64,000 nt of DNA. Source: Heterotrichella gracilis (taxonomy: Eukaryota > Sar > Xanthophyceae > Tribonematales > Xanthonemataceae). The stretch's first letter is position 1. Each line of letters opens with the position of its first letter. Shown piece by piece: positions 44,255 through 55,880 of the stretch. A program made the position numbers and the translations under genes. The notes under the pieces are model-generated. The model saw nothing but the letters and a program-made list of their open reading frames with translations. It was not told the DNA's origin and ran no database searches. The stretch spans positions 371,354-435,353 of the forward strand of contig JAULBX010001114.1 of assembly GCA_032358255.1 (NCBI GenBank). Reading direction: 5' to 3'.

Positions 44255-47200
44255 TCAGATGCGCTTCTTGCTCAAATGTGCCATGGCTTTTGCTTTTGCT
44301 TCATCTACGTTTGCACCATTGCTTCCCAAAGCAATCTCTGGCGGCAGCACTATTGTAAGCTGACTCTGGGGCCCTGTGAAGGCCACCTCAACACACCTTT
44401 GTCGTGTGTCGCGCAACATCTGAACAAAGGCTGACCCAGCATCTATTCTGAACTCGTCGATGGGAGACAAGTTGCTGAAAGCCCTCAAGTTTGCCGCTGA
44501 TTGCAGATTTTGAAGATCCTGAATCCAATTTCACACACCAGACCACTCGCTTTAGTTACATGAGGATAGGTTGACATTGTTGCATGCCTAGAGACCAAAA
44601 ATAACTCACCCTGAGGAAATCCGCATACAAGTCATCCATAACCATGAGCATGCTATCCTTCTCCCACAACCGCAGCCATGCTTCAGCATGCACTGACGTC
44701 TCTCTGCCATCACCCCTCTGCATAATCCAGGAAAAGGGATTACTTTGATGGTGTATCACGGCTTAAATGACGACGAGGTGGCAGCACAGCGACCTACCTT
44801 CCAAATGTAATCCTTTCGCCACAGCACCTTCTTGCGCTCATATGTGATGAGCAGCAAGTCTGCAAGATAATCACGCAGAGCAGTTGCCTGGCAGGCAAAC
44901 CGTCCATTGAGGTGGGCACTGCCAGCTGATTGACGCTCTGCCCGCATCGTGCTGATCAACTCCTGTGCATCAACAGAACACATTCAGGGCACTGTGCCGA
45001 TCAACTTGTGTGCAGAACATACAAGCAACATCAGGTAGCGGTGTGCACCATACCTTGACAGCAATCGTCCATGGCCCATCTGGTGATGGCAGCGGCAATG
45101 GCTGATTGTTCAGCAGCATCTGCACGATGCCCGCTACTTCCTGCTCCCCAAGAACTTCCACATGATCTGTACCCTGTGTTTCGGCATCGCTGGTTATGGC
45201 ACGAAGACCCCTACACTGTAGACTACATACATGAACCCATGGCATCTCCCAGCAGTGGGTGCATTTCCAGCGCAAGAGCAGCAAAGGTGCTTCTACCTTG
45301 GCATTTCCTAGCTGCATCCACTGTGTTATCGTCCGAGTAGCCTCTCCTGTAAGCTGGCTGTAGTCCTGTACGGGCGGTGGGTTTACCAGCATGCGCACCT
45401 CGTCTGCCAATTCACCCAAGGCCCAGTGCTCAGGGTCATGGATATCACGGTCTGGGTTGACATGGCTCAGGATCAGCGAGTCAGCATAATCCTGCACCGC
45501 GCCGCACAGGCATAAATAGATATCATGGGTAAATCAAATTCTCAAGATGTGGCGCAAAGCATCACAAAGGTCAACAGAGAGCTGCAATGAACAATTCCCT
45601 GCATGCCTATTTACCTGCATGTAGTGGTACAGGGCCTGCATGCGTTGCAAGGCTGAGCCGCACAGCAATGCCCGCCGCACAGCGTAGGTATGCTGCCGGA
45701 ACACCTCGATGACCTCGTCATACTTCTTGGTTTCCAGCCGCGTGCCCTCATAGTAGCGCTCAATGTTGGCTTGAAGCAATGTGATGGATGCCTGGACCAT
45801 TGCCTGCTCGGGGGTGCCCACGCCTATGTAGCGCACCTGGTGAGCTGCAAGCACAGCGTGGGGATAGTGAGCACTGCAGCTCATCACACCTGTGCACAGA
45901 CCTGGCAACTACAATACAACACTACCCAAGGTGCCAGCCACTGTCAGCCGCTGGTCCACAATTACAAGAGGGAATTCAGCACACAGCAAGTTAAGCACAT
46001 GCAATGTCAACGCTGTACAGTGCCTCAAAGCACTTGCAATTATTTTTAGTTTCATTAATTATATCATCAAACACATGCAGGATGCTGCCAACAACCAGCG
46101 AGGCAACAGCACCTGACAAATCTCACTGGACTTACAGTAAGGCCCAACGATTTTCCGGATAATGTCGTTCATGCCAAACTCCATCACCATGCGGTCCTGC
46201 ACATCCAACAACAGCTGCGTGCGACCTGGGTCACCCTGGCGCCCCGCCCTGCCCTTGAGCTGGTTCTCCACGCGCCGCGACTCCTGCAAGGAGGTGCCCA
46301 CCACCAGGAGGCCACCAGCGTCACACACCTGCGCGGGCAAACAAAAGTATAGGAAAGTTGGCCCGCATCGGCAAGGGGTGGTACAAAGCAATCACAGCGG
46401 ACAGCGTCAGGCAGTGCTCAGTGAGTGAGGGCAATGGGGTTGTGCACAGACAAGCAGCTGCTTGGACTGTTAAGGGTTTATAGACCCCAGGAGACAGCAT
46501 GGACAGGCAGGCAGGGGCACCAACCCTGACAGCAATGGCAACACAATGGACGTACCCTCCCTGCCCATCTTGCGCACTGCATGTCAAAGAAGCACCAGCA
46601 ATGCACTGCCGCCTGCACCGCGTAGCGCTCCGCTGAGCCCCAGGGTACCCCCACCGCCGACCAGTTGTCATTGTCGCCCAGGAACCGCTGCAGCAGGGGC
46701 GCGGTGCGGTCCTTGTAGCTCCAGGTGGAGCACTCAGTCACCCTGCACACGCACAAGACCATCACACCACTGCCATGCAACACACTTGTCACGCATGCTG
46801 CACACTGCCCCATGATGTGCCTCTGTCCCAGGTGGGATAGACGCGTGTCATCACCATCGGCTCCCCTCCCAACGCACCCCCCTTGCATTTCCCCCCCTTG
46901 TGTCTCCCCCATGACCTACTTGTTGTGCGCCAGGAATGCGGCCCGCATGACCTCCGCGTTGTCCAGCACTTTTGCCGTGAATGCTTGCAGCGTGTCGGGG
47001 TCGACCTCCCGCTGCTCCACCTGGTACAGGAAGGCGGCGCCCTGGAGCTCGCACGCCACGGCAGCGTCCAGCTGGAACTCAAAGGGCAACAGGTTGCTGG
47101 CGTGAACCATAGGCTGGCTGGCACCGTTGCCTGCACCATTGCCTGCACCATTGCCTGCGCCGTGGTGCACCCCTGTGAGATAGTGCAATGAAGCAATGAA

Positions 47201-50200
47201 GGCAGGAGACAAATCCACCACTATCATGCTCATGTGTGAGTTTGCAGGCTTAAAGCGGGGCGCACCTGTCTGACCATCACCCTCCATGACCTCCTTGCCC
47301 TCCTTACCCTTCTTGCCTGTCATGGCAAGCGTCACTAAGTCAGCTCCCGCTGGTGCAGGGTGCAGGGGCAGGTGCGCACAACCCCGACTGGACAAGGGTG
47401 TGGGTCAGGGTGCGCTCCCAAGGGTCCCAATGTGAATGGTGAATGTAAAAATTGTTGTGTACATCTTGTACATGATTGCATATTTTTGTAGTGTGTGGAA
47501 AGATTTGTTTTGGTGTAAGCACTTGCACCACAGGATTTTACAAGATTTTACAGGGCAAGATGGAAATATACCAATTTTCTTGGTATAAGCCATAAACCCA
47601 GGAAATCCTACACGCTGCCAGCATAATCCTGCAAGGGTTTCACCTGCCAAGAATAAATTATTAACGAAGATTTTTCAAATTTTAATCAGTATAAATATAA
47701 ACAGCTTTTTAAACAATACATTATAAGCGGCATTCCTTTGCGCCCCTGTGCGCCCCGCGCCCCCAGGAAGTGCAACCCCCCACCACTTGTGAATTTCCGC
47801 GCCCTGCCCTGAGCTGATTGGCCTGCCCAGCACTTGATGCATCATGATCAACACACTCCCTGACCAGACGGTACGCCACGCGATGGGTGGTTCCCCAGGC
47901 ATGCACAGTGAGGGGCTGTTACTGCGGTGCACCACCTCAGTCCCCACCACATGACTACTCATTACTTGACTAATGCGCTCACCTTCCTCTGGCAGTGGGT
48001 TTAGCTCTATGTACGCCTGCAGGTACGCATGGCTCAGCCCCTTGGCATTGCCGCCAAGCACGATGTCGGTCCCCCTGCCTGCCATGTTGGTGGCGATGGT
48101 GACCGCCCCGGGAAGGCCCGCCTGCGCCACGATCTCCGACTCGAAGCGCACCCGCTCAGGCCGTGCGTTGAGCAGCTTGAAGGGGACGGAGAAGCGCCAC
48201 TGGGCGTTCTCGCTGCAGCATGGGGCACACACACGCAGGTTTTGGAAATTGATCCAGCTTTTTCCTTTTATTTTAATATACGAGACGCACAATGTTCCAG
48301 CTTTCAGGTGTCTGGAGCAAAGAAGGCACCTAAATCTCAAACTAAAAGAAGATGAACTGCCCTCCCACATGCACCGCTACCCACTGCATGACCATCGGCC
48401 GCTAGTGTGGGTAACAAAGCTGCATTCTGGACAGCTTGATCAGGCAGTGAACATGCTGTGCGACAAATCCACAGCGCATAGCAGGGCTACCCTGCAGTGA
48501 CAGAAATGCCCACTCACTCGCTGATCCGAAGTTTCCTGGCCATGCTCGCTACAAATTTCCACGACAGCCACTCCGCCACCTCATCAGACTCTTCCACAGA
48601 GGTGGTTCCAATCAGCACCGGCTGGCCCCTCCAATGCGCCGCCCGCACCATCTCCGCCAGGTCAAACAGCTTGTAATTGTGATGCATGTACAGGCGCGGC
48701 GGCTCGTCCACACGCGCATTGGGGCGGTGCGTGGGCACCTGCACCACCTGCAGCCCGTATGTCTCGATGAACTCAAGCTCCTCGGTCACAGCGGTGCCCT
48801 GCGCGCCAGGCACAGGAGTGGGGGCATGGCCAAGCAGGAGGTCAACACCATGCACATAGACAGCTTCCACCAACTCATGTACCAAGCTGTTTTGTTACTT
48901 CAGCAACTGTTAAATTTTTAGCATACACGCATTAGAGTTTGACACTTTCAGGCATCGTCCTCCATTGATAAGGACCAGGGGGCGTGGACATAGAGTGGGG
49001 GGAGTGCTGAATGCAGACAGGTGCACGGCATGCCGCGGCCGCACCGTCATGCCGCATATCTTTTCGTAATATCTGAAAAAGCTCTGGAAGGTGATGGATG
49101 CCTGTGTGCAGTCCTCCTCCCGCACTGCCAAGCCCTCTTTGGCCTCAACAGCCTGCAACAGGAATGGGGATAACGTGATCCCTGTAAAAGCATAAATGCA
49201 GCGGGAATAGCGTAAAAGCAGCGGCAATTATGGCTTAGGCTGCAGCCAAAGGAAGGCCAAGGTTTTGCAAGCTACGATGCCCGCCAGGGATGTGGTGAGA
49301 GGGGCGCCATTAAAAACCTTCCCCAAAATTCCCGAACATTTTCCCAACAGCTTGTTGCATTGGGTGCCAACCACCACCCTGTATCCCTGTGCACCCCCTG
49401 TCCCCCTTTTCCTACCCTCCCAATCAAAATTACGGCTCTCCTTCAGCCACCCACCCCAACAGAAGCAGGTTCTTGCAGAGAGTCGGGACCAGCAGCACCA
49501 CTCTGTGCGGCCAGACCAACATGCCAAACAACGAATCTTTCCTACCTGGTGCAGGCTGTCTGTCCACCGGCTGCGCTGCTGCACCCTCCCCGTGCTCTCG
49601 TTGATGATCTTCACCTCCCCGTCTCGCACGATGTAGTGCACGTCCCTCTTGTAGCACTCCTTGGCACGCACCGCCGTCACCAGGAAGGGGCCCCAGGGCA
49701 GCACCTCGTCCCACAGGTCAGACTCACAAGGGTGCCGCCCTTCTCTATCAGAACTCTCAAATACCTGACCCATGCTGCCTGCGTGAAGCCACCCGGAAAG
49801 GAGGTCAGGACAATGCAGTGAGAAGTGTGCATGCATCATGACAGAGGTGCAGGCTGTTCCTGCCCCCTCACACACACACCCAGCACCCAACATGCACTGC
49901 TTACTTAGCACTGCCACTGCCCGCCGCATGCCTGTCTCTGTGAGGAACCCCTGGCGGCTCTTGCGATCACACACATAGTCGCAACCTTCTTGCAAAATCT
50001 CCGCCACCTAGTACACAACCAGGCATGTGAGACATTCATGGATACCATAGCTGGCGCAATGAATGCAGCTGGTGGGCACCAGACACCGGAAACACGCATG
50101 TCAGATGCCGCATGTGAGTCACACCAGCATAACTCACCGAAGCTGCTAGCGGGAACCTGTCTACAGGCTGCACTGACGGCCTGCTGATGAGCATGGGATT

Positions 50201-51805
50201 GCGGCACTCGTCAATGAGCGTTGAGTCAACCTCATCGATGATGGCAAAGTGCAGCGGGCGCTGGAGCACCTGGGCGGCAAGGAGACAAGGGAATCGGGTG
50301 GGCTGCTGGCAAAAACAATAGTAGAGTTACATGCGGGATCAATTGAGAGCAATCACGCTATCATGCGCACACAGTAGCAAAAAGCTGCTTGTAAGTGCTG
50401 CCAGGTGCCTGCATGCCATGCACACACCAGCTGGTCCTCCGCAAAGGCCATGTTATCCCTGAGGTAGGTGAAGCACAGCTCCTGCCCAGTGATGTACACC
50501 ACATCGGATGCAAACGCTGCACTGCGTTCGCCCTGCTCCATATCGGAGCACACCACCGCGACGCTCAGGCCCAGCCACTCCAACACCTTGCCCATCCTGT
50601 GTGCACACATCACGTAATCATAAGGAGGGTACAGTCAAAATACCAGAATTGATGGAGGGGTGGTACACTACCATGTGTTGGGGTTGCCCGGGATGTGTGT
50701 GCGTGGCCTCACCATTCCGCGTCACGCTGCGCCAGGTAGTCGTTGACCGTCACCACATGCACACCCTCGCCAGTCAGCGCGTTGAGGTATGCGGGGAGGG
50801 TGGCCACCAGCGTCTTCCCCTCCCCTGTCTGCATCTCAGCTATCTGCCCCTCATGGAGGACGATGCCGCCCACCTGCAGGAGCAGGCACCTACGTCTACG
50901 CATACAGGAGGTGGGAGCAAACCCGCCACTGACCAACCAATACACCATGCTGCGTGTGCAAAAGTCCTGTCCATGTCAGCTCACCAGCTGCACGTCAAAG
51001 TGGCGCATGCCCAGCACCCTGCGCGCCGCCTCGCGCACAGTTGCAAAGGCGGGCACCAGCAGGTCATCCAGGCAGGTGCCATTGGACAGCTGCTGGCGGA
51101 ACTCCTGTGTGCGCTCCTGTAGTTGCTGGTCGCTCAGACCACGAACATGGGGCTCTGCCGAGTTGATTTGCTTGACTAGACCAAAGTACCTGCAGCAGGC
51201 AGGCATGGCATTTGACCTGCTGCAGAGGCATACAGGGGGGAGGGCAGCAGCTGGAAGCTCTTGTTGAGTGGCGAATTAGTGCTCAAAGGTGCTTACCGCT
51301 GTAGCGCTCGTTGCTTCCCAGCGCCCAGGTTTTTGAGCTGGTTGCTCCAGTGGGCAGGCAGGTCTGCAGCCTCCTTGCCAGCCTGGCAGCATGTGCAGGA
51401 GGTGGTTGACAACGACCCAACAACAACTTGTCATGACACCGTGCGTGTGGCACACTTGCACTTTACAGTGAAGCTGCGAGGTGGCAACAAGCATACCCAA
51501 GCTTTTACACCCACATATATGCAGTTTTTGCAGCTGCTAAATAGGTTCTGCCCAAAAGTGGCATCAAACAGGCAATGCAAGCTCTTTTTGCGTTGACTTG
51601 CCTGCTGTAGTTGCACTTGTCCTTCCACAACACTAGCCGATTGGACCAAGTGCCTGGACCGTGGCTGTAGACGCCGTTGCAAGATAATTTGGCCACACAA
51701 GGGTTTACTTGCAGGACCTGTTTGCCCAAGCGAATGGTGAACTTTTTGAAAGGCAACCAGTCTGCAAGTGTGTGAAAGCTGGGGAGTCCTGCTGCTTGGC
51801 AACAT
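44255..51805 (-). CDS. SECA2: SecA-type protein translocase ATPase, SECA2 class (organellar)
   Basis: SECA2 drives Sec2-dependent insertion at the plastid inner envelope. About 21 exons: 51602-51805, 51297-51382, 50985-51189, 50713-50873, 50428-50596, 50138-50269, 49905-50007, ~49546-49730, 49045-49152, 48518-48798, 47983-48212, 47266-47316, 46920-47172, 46556-46742, 46136-46328, 45615-45844, 45297-45491, 45054-45173, 44798-44962, 44610-44717, 44255-44518. Motifs: Walker A MQTGEGKT, Walker [19 protein letters not shown]-like [50 protein letters not shown]. Plant SECA2 matches better than SECA1 (for example [21 protein letters not shown]). Basic, Ser-rich N-terminus ([14 protein letters not shown]) looks like a transit peptide; an in-frame Met at 51883 is an alternative start. 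No C-terminal zinc motif, as in plant SecAs. The first intron is GC-AG (CAG|GCAAGT). The 49905/49730 junction is ambiguous. Confidence 0.92.
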
Positions 51806-52352
51806 CACACACTGAACCGCTGAGCCGCCTGTACTGCTCAAGTTGCTCTTAGCATCAAACGATTGTAACAACCAGACATCCAATTATTATGTAGTGACCA
51901 CTCTACATATGTGTGCGGGCTGCACGACAACGGATATTGGAGGGTTGCTTCCGGGCCACAAGTATTTCTTACGGACGGCTAAAACTCCGCAAAGCAGCGA
52001 CTTTCAAAGTTGCAGTTTATATGGCAAAGCCCCTAGCTGCATGTTATAACCACAACGGCGGCAGCCACACAGAGTAAAAGTGCTTGATTATGTAGTGTTG
52101 ATGAACACATATAAACAAGATGCGTCCTGCTCACTGCAGGCTTGTATCTTATAGGGACAAGAGTAAAGTAAACGCGTTGTGCAGTACAACTGATTTTGCA
52201 TTGTCACACGCGTAATGCATGCATGCGTACGTATTCGTCAAGCTCCGGTTTGGGGTTAGTGGGGACAGTTGTTGACCAATGCTTGCATCTCATGTGAGCA
52301 CAGCGCCAGATGTAGGACGGTGCCAAGCAACGGGCACGGGTCCTTTGGGCTG
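51806..52352. promoter_or_regulatory. Divergent promoter region, SECA2 / ferroportin
   Basis: About 550 bases separate two opposed start codons, so both promoters must lie here. No specific element is recognised; the assignment is positional. Confidence 0.4.
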
Positions 52353-55352
52353 ATGGAGTCAGTGGTTTCAGATGGCGAGCAATGCATGCAAGTGACTCGT
52401 GCTCGGCGAGCGCTGTATGGCAGTCACTTCCTGGCGGCGTGGGGGCAGAGGATGTGGGAGTTTGCAATTGGGTTGATCCTCCTGGAGCTGACGCCAAACT
52501 CGTTTTTTTTGGTAGGTTGCAATGTACCCACCCACCAGGGCACAGTCCACAACGCACCCCTAGTGACAAGAAAATACCTCCTTTAGGTAGCAGCCTTCGG
52601 CCTAGTGGACTCGATGGCACAGGTGGTGGCAGGCACCTTCATTGGGAGCTACATTGACAGGTACGAATGAGGTGGGATTTGTTGTAGAGCATGGGGGTGT
52701 CACTCCCTGTTGGTGCGACTGGGTTTGTTGTTGGGGTGCAGAACTGAGCGGCTGAAAGCAGCTGGAAGCATGTATGCGCTCCAGAACTTGGCAGTTGGAG
52801 TATCAGCAGCTGCTGCTCTTTTGGTGTACCGACTTCCATCCCCAGGCCAAGGCATGCTGTTCTGGGCCCTGGTGGCGACCATAATAGCTGCAGGATCACT
52901 AAGCAGTTTAGGCCGCCAAGGATCAACCATGTCTGTTGAAAAGGAGTGGACTAAAGTGCTGTGCGGCAGCGACTCACCTGCACTGGCTCGGATCAACTCG
53001 GGTAAGACTGGGCTCTGGTTACAGTGCATACCGGACAGGTGTATTGTGGTAGTTGATTATCTGCAGTTTCAGTTGTACTTTCCGAAGTAGCAGTCCTCAT
53101 TGCACAGCCCTGTTGGCATGGGTTCTAACAGCTCTGAAAATGTAAATTGTCATTGTCCTTAGTTAGCGGGGAGGCACATGTGGCTTTGCTTGCCCCACAG
53201 TCCCTTTGCTCTTGAAAATCCAGGTGGCATACATTTTGAGTTGTGATTATTACCCTCATGTCCCAGTGTCCCAGTGTCCCAGAATATCCTAAACAACAAA
53301 ATCGTATCCCTATCTTCCAGGCGATTGACGTTGCCGTCGGCATGGGCTGGACAGGAAACACTGTGTAAAACCCTCAAAGATTGACCTCGGGTTGCTTGGC
53401 AGTCATCACCCTGTCGAACACCGCCTGATGTCCTTTGCTGACCTTCCTGTCCCGCCAAGTGTCGAGTGTGCACATGTGAACTGCAGGCATGCGGCGAATT
53501 GATCTCCTGTGTCTGATATTATCCCCGATGTTGGTTGGGGGAATCATGACTCTACTGGGTACACCAGCAGCAACACTGTATATCATATTGTGGAACCTTG
53601 CTGTCTGGACACCAGCGTACCAACTGCTGGTTTACTGCCAGAGTCAGGTGCCTCATTTGAGGTAAGCTCCCCACATGGGGTACCAGCACCTATCAATGCA
53701 CACCACACAGGCTGTTATTACCCACGTAACTCAACAGCATTTGGTGTGAATATTTCTGGCTGTGGCAGATTTCTGCATCCAGCGCAGTGACAATTCCATT
53801 TGCCTTCAGGGAGACTATCAACTCAGAGCAGGGAAAACCCACGACCAGACAACATCCGCTGTACTGCCTGTGGGAAGGGTTTCAAAAGTACCGCGCTGCT
53901 ACGACTGCGCTAGCAGCATTGGCATTGGCGATGCTGTACTTAACAGTTCTATCTTTGGGTCTACAGGTATGTGGTAATTGAAATTACATTGCTTGGCACA
54001 AACGTAGAGCAGTCTGTGCAATCGATGGTGAAACAGACAGAACTAACAGAAATGCCACTGTTACTAAAAGCTACCTATTTCCTGAGACCCTAAAGCTAGG
54101 GTTTTACCTGGACTCTGCAGAACGATATTTTACAGTGGGCTAATGACTGGGTGATCTAGTTAACGTAGTGGGCACTTGCAGCACAGCTCATTAGAAGGCT
54201 ATTAGCAGTGTGCGTGCACATGCTGTTCCACAGCAGTGCACCTACTAAGCACTTGAGAGCTACTGGCATAATGGGCATGCACCTGCTGTCTCTTAGCGGT
54301 GCACCTTCTCAGAATAAGGATGCATGCTGACTGAGAGGGCAAGGCACTGAGGGACATCGATACGGCCACTGCTGTCACACAGCAGTGCTTCTTCTTCGAT
54401 GCACACTCCCTCTTACCCTGCACCTGCTAGACTGCCGAGATTATGGATGAGTATTGTGCTGGTTGTATGAAGTCAATTGCAAGTAGCCTCAGACCACGTA
54501 TTGTCACAACAAATGTGTTCTGCAGATGACTGCTTACATGAAGTGGAAAGGAATGACTGAGTTTACTTTGAGCGTTTTTCGAGGTGTTGGAGCACTGACA
54601 GGGTTGTCTGCCACCCTGGTATACCCAACAATTCACAAGAAATTAGGTAAGAATTCCCGCAGGGTGTTGCCTGCTGGGGTAGCTGCTTGACGAGCGCTTG
54701 CCTTCTCAGCCCATGTGTTGCGCAGGTTTGATTATTGGCGGGGAGATAGGTATCCTTGCGCAGTGTGGCTGCCTGCTGGTGGCGGTGGTTCCAACATGGG
54801 TGGCAAACAGCGGCTGGCCTGTGATGTTGCTGATTGGTGGCATCGCATTGTCGCGCTTTGGATTATGGCTGTTTGATCTTGCCGTTGGACAGTTGCAGCA
54901 GGAGTTGATTGCTGCTGACGAGTTTGGTGAGTCAAGGAGTGTTGGTGCCTAATGCAATGCATCATAGCTGTAGGTCTGGCGCTCAGGTATGGGGCTGGCT
55001 TCAAATTCCCATGAGTCACACCTCTGCTGTATGTTGATTATGACAAAAATCATTTTCAATCTCTGCTTCAGGGACAATCAGTGGAGTTCAGAGCAGTTTG
55101 CAAAACCTTTTCCAAGCAGCGGCGTACAGTTCGGGCTTGGTTTTTTGGCGCCCAGAGCAATTCAGATGGCTCCTACTAGGCTCGCTGTGCACAACCGGGA
55201 CTGCGTTGATGTTGTACACACGATTTGCATGGGATGCGGTCAATGTCACAGAGCCAGGGTACATGCGGCAGCCTGAGTTTGTTGAGAATGTGGTCGGTTT
55301 GTCACCTGAGTGTAGCGATCAAGATGTGGATGTGGATGTAGAAACTCGTTGA
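52353..55352 (+). CDS. SLC40A1: Ferroportin-type iron/metal exporter (SLC40 family)
   Basis: Ferroportins export Fe2+ (in plants also Co/Ni) across plasma, vacuolar or plastid membranes. Exons: 52353-52511, 52587-52660, 52741-53001, 53487-53661, 53810-53966, 54526-54646, 54726-54926, 55072-55352 (TGA 55350-55352), about 476 residues. Family blocks: LYGSHFLAAWGQRMWEFAIG at the N-terminus (the HFLSxWGxRMWxF signature), AAFGLVDSMAQVVAGTFIGS, then IDRTERLKAAGSMYALQN, MRRIDLLCLILSPMLVGGIM, GMTEFTLSVFRGVGALTG, LSRFGLWLFDLAVGQLQQEL and GVQSSLQNLF. About ten to twelve hydrophobic segments are visible. The acidic tail DQDVDVDVETR is unusual. The start is the first in-frame Met before the signature; a second (MQVTRARR) lies 11 codons on. 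Plant relatives are IREG/FPN; which membrane it serves cannot be read here. Confidence 0.93.
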
Positions 55353-55880
55353 GTGTGTGGCTATGCGAATTGGACTCTCAGTGACTGAACATCTCGCAAA
55401 CTCCACAAGACTCTCAGAGTTGGTGATAATATCATCTGGAGTGAACCGGTCAGAGAGGACAATCCCGGGGGTGATCCTTGCCAGGAAAGTCTTGTGGCAG
55501 TTGTAAAAAATTTGACAAATTATTCGGCAATCATTGATAGACAAGGTATGCCTGCGCCAGCAGTGTCAATGAACATATGCCTGCACCATGGCGTGCCACA
55601 ATATGCATGGCCTTGTGGTAGTGTCAACGCAAATTACAGCAAAAAGCTTCTGCGGATAAAAAAGGCTTGGCACAGCGATTGCAAAATGGAAGTACTGCGG
55701 CACACTGACGCGCAAGCAAGTTGACCTCATCAGTGACTGTACATCAGCTATTTTTATTGCTGCGTAGATATGTTCATGACCATATTGCAGTGTCAGTGTT
55801 GATCATAAAGTCAAGCTGCATTGGCTGCCAAGCAGAGCTGCGGCAAAGACGTTGGCACAAGGGACGTGCAATCAGGGCCT
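55353..55880. other. Convergent intergenic region, ferroportin / GCP3
   Basis: Both 3' untranslated regions meet here. TGTAA at about 55503, 150 bases after the ferroportin stop, is a plausible green-algal poly(A) signal. Nothing else is seen. Confidence 0.45.
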
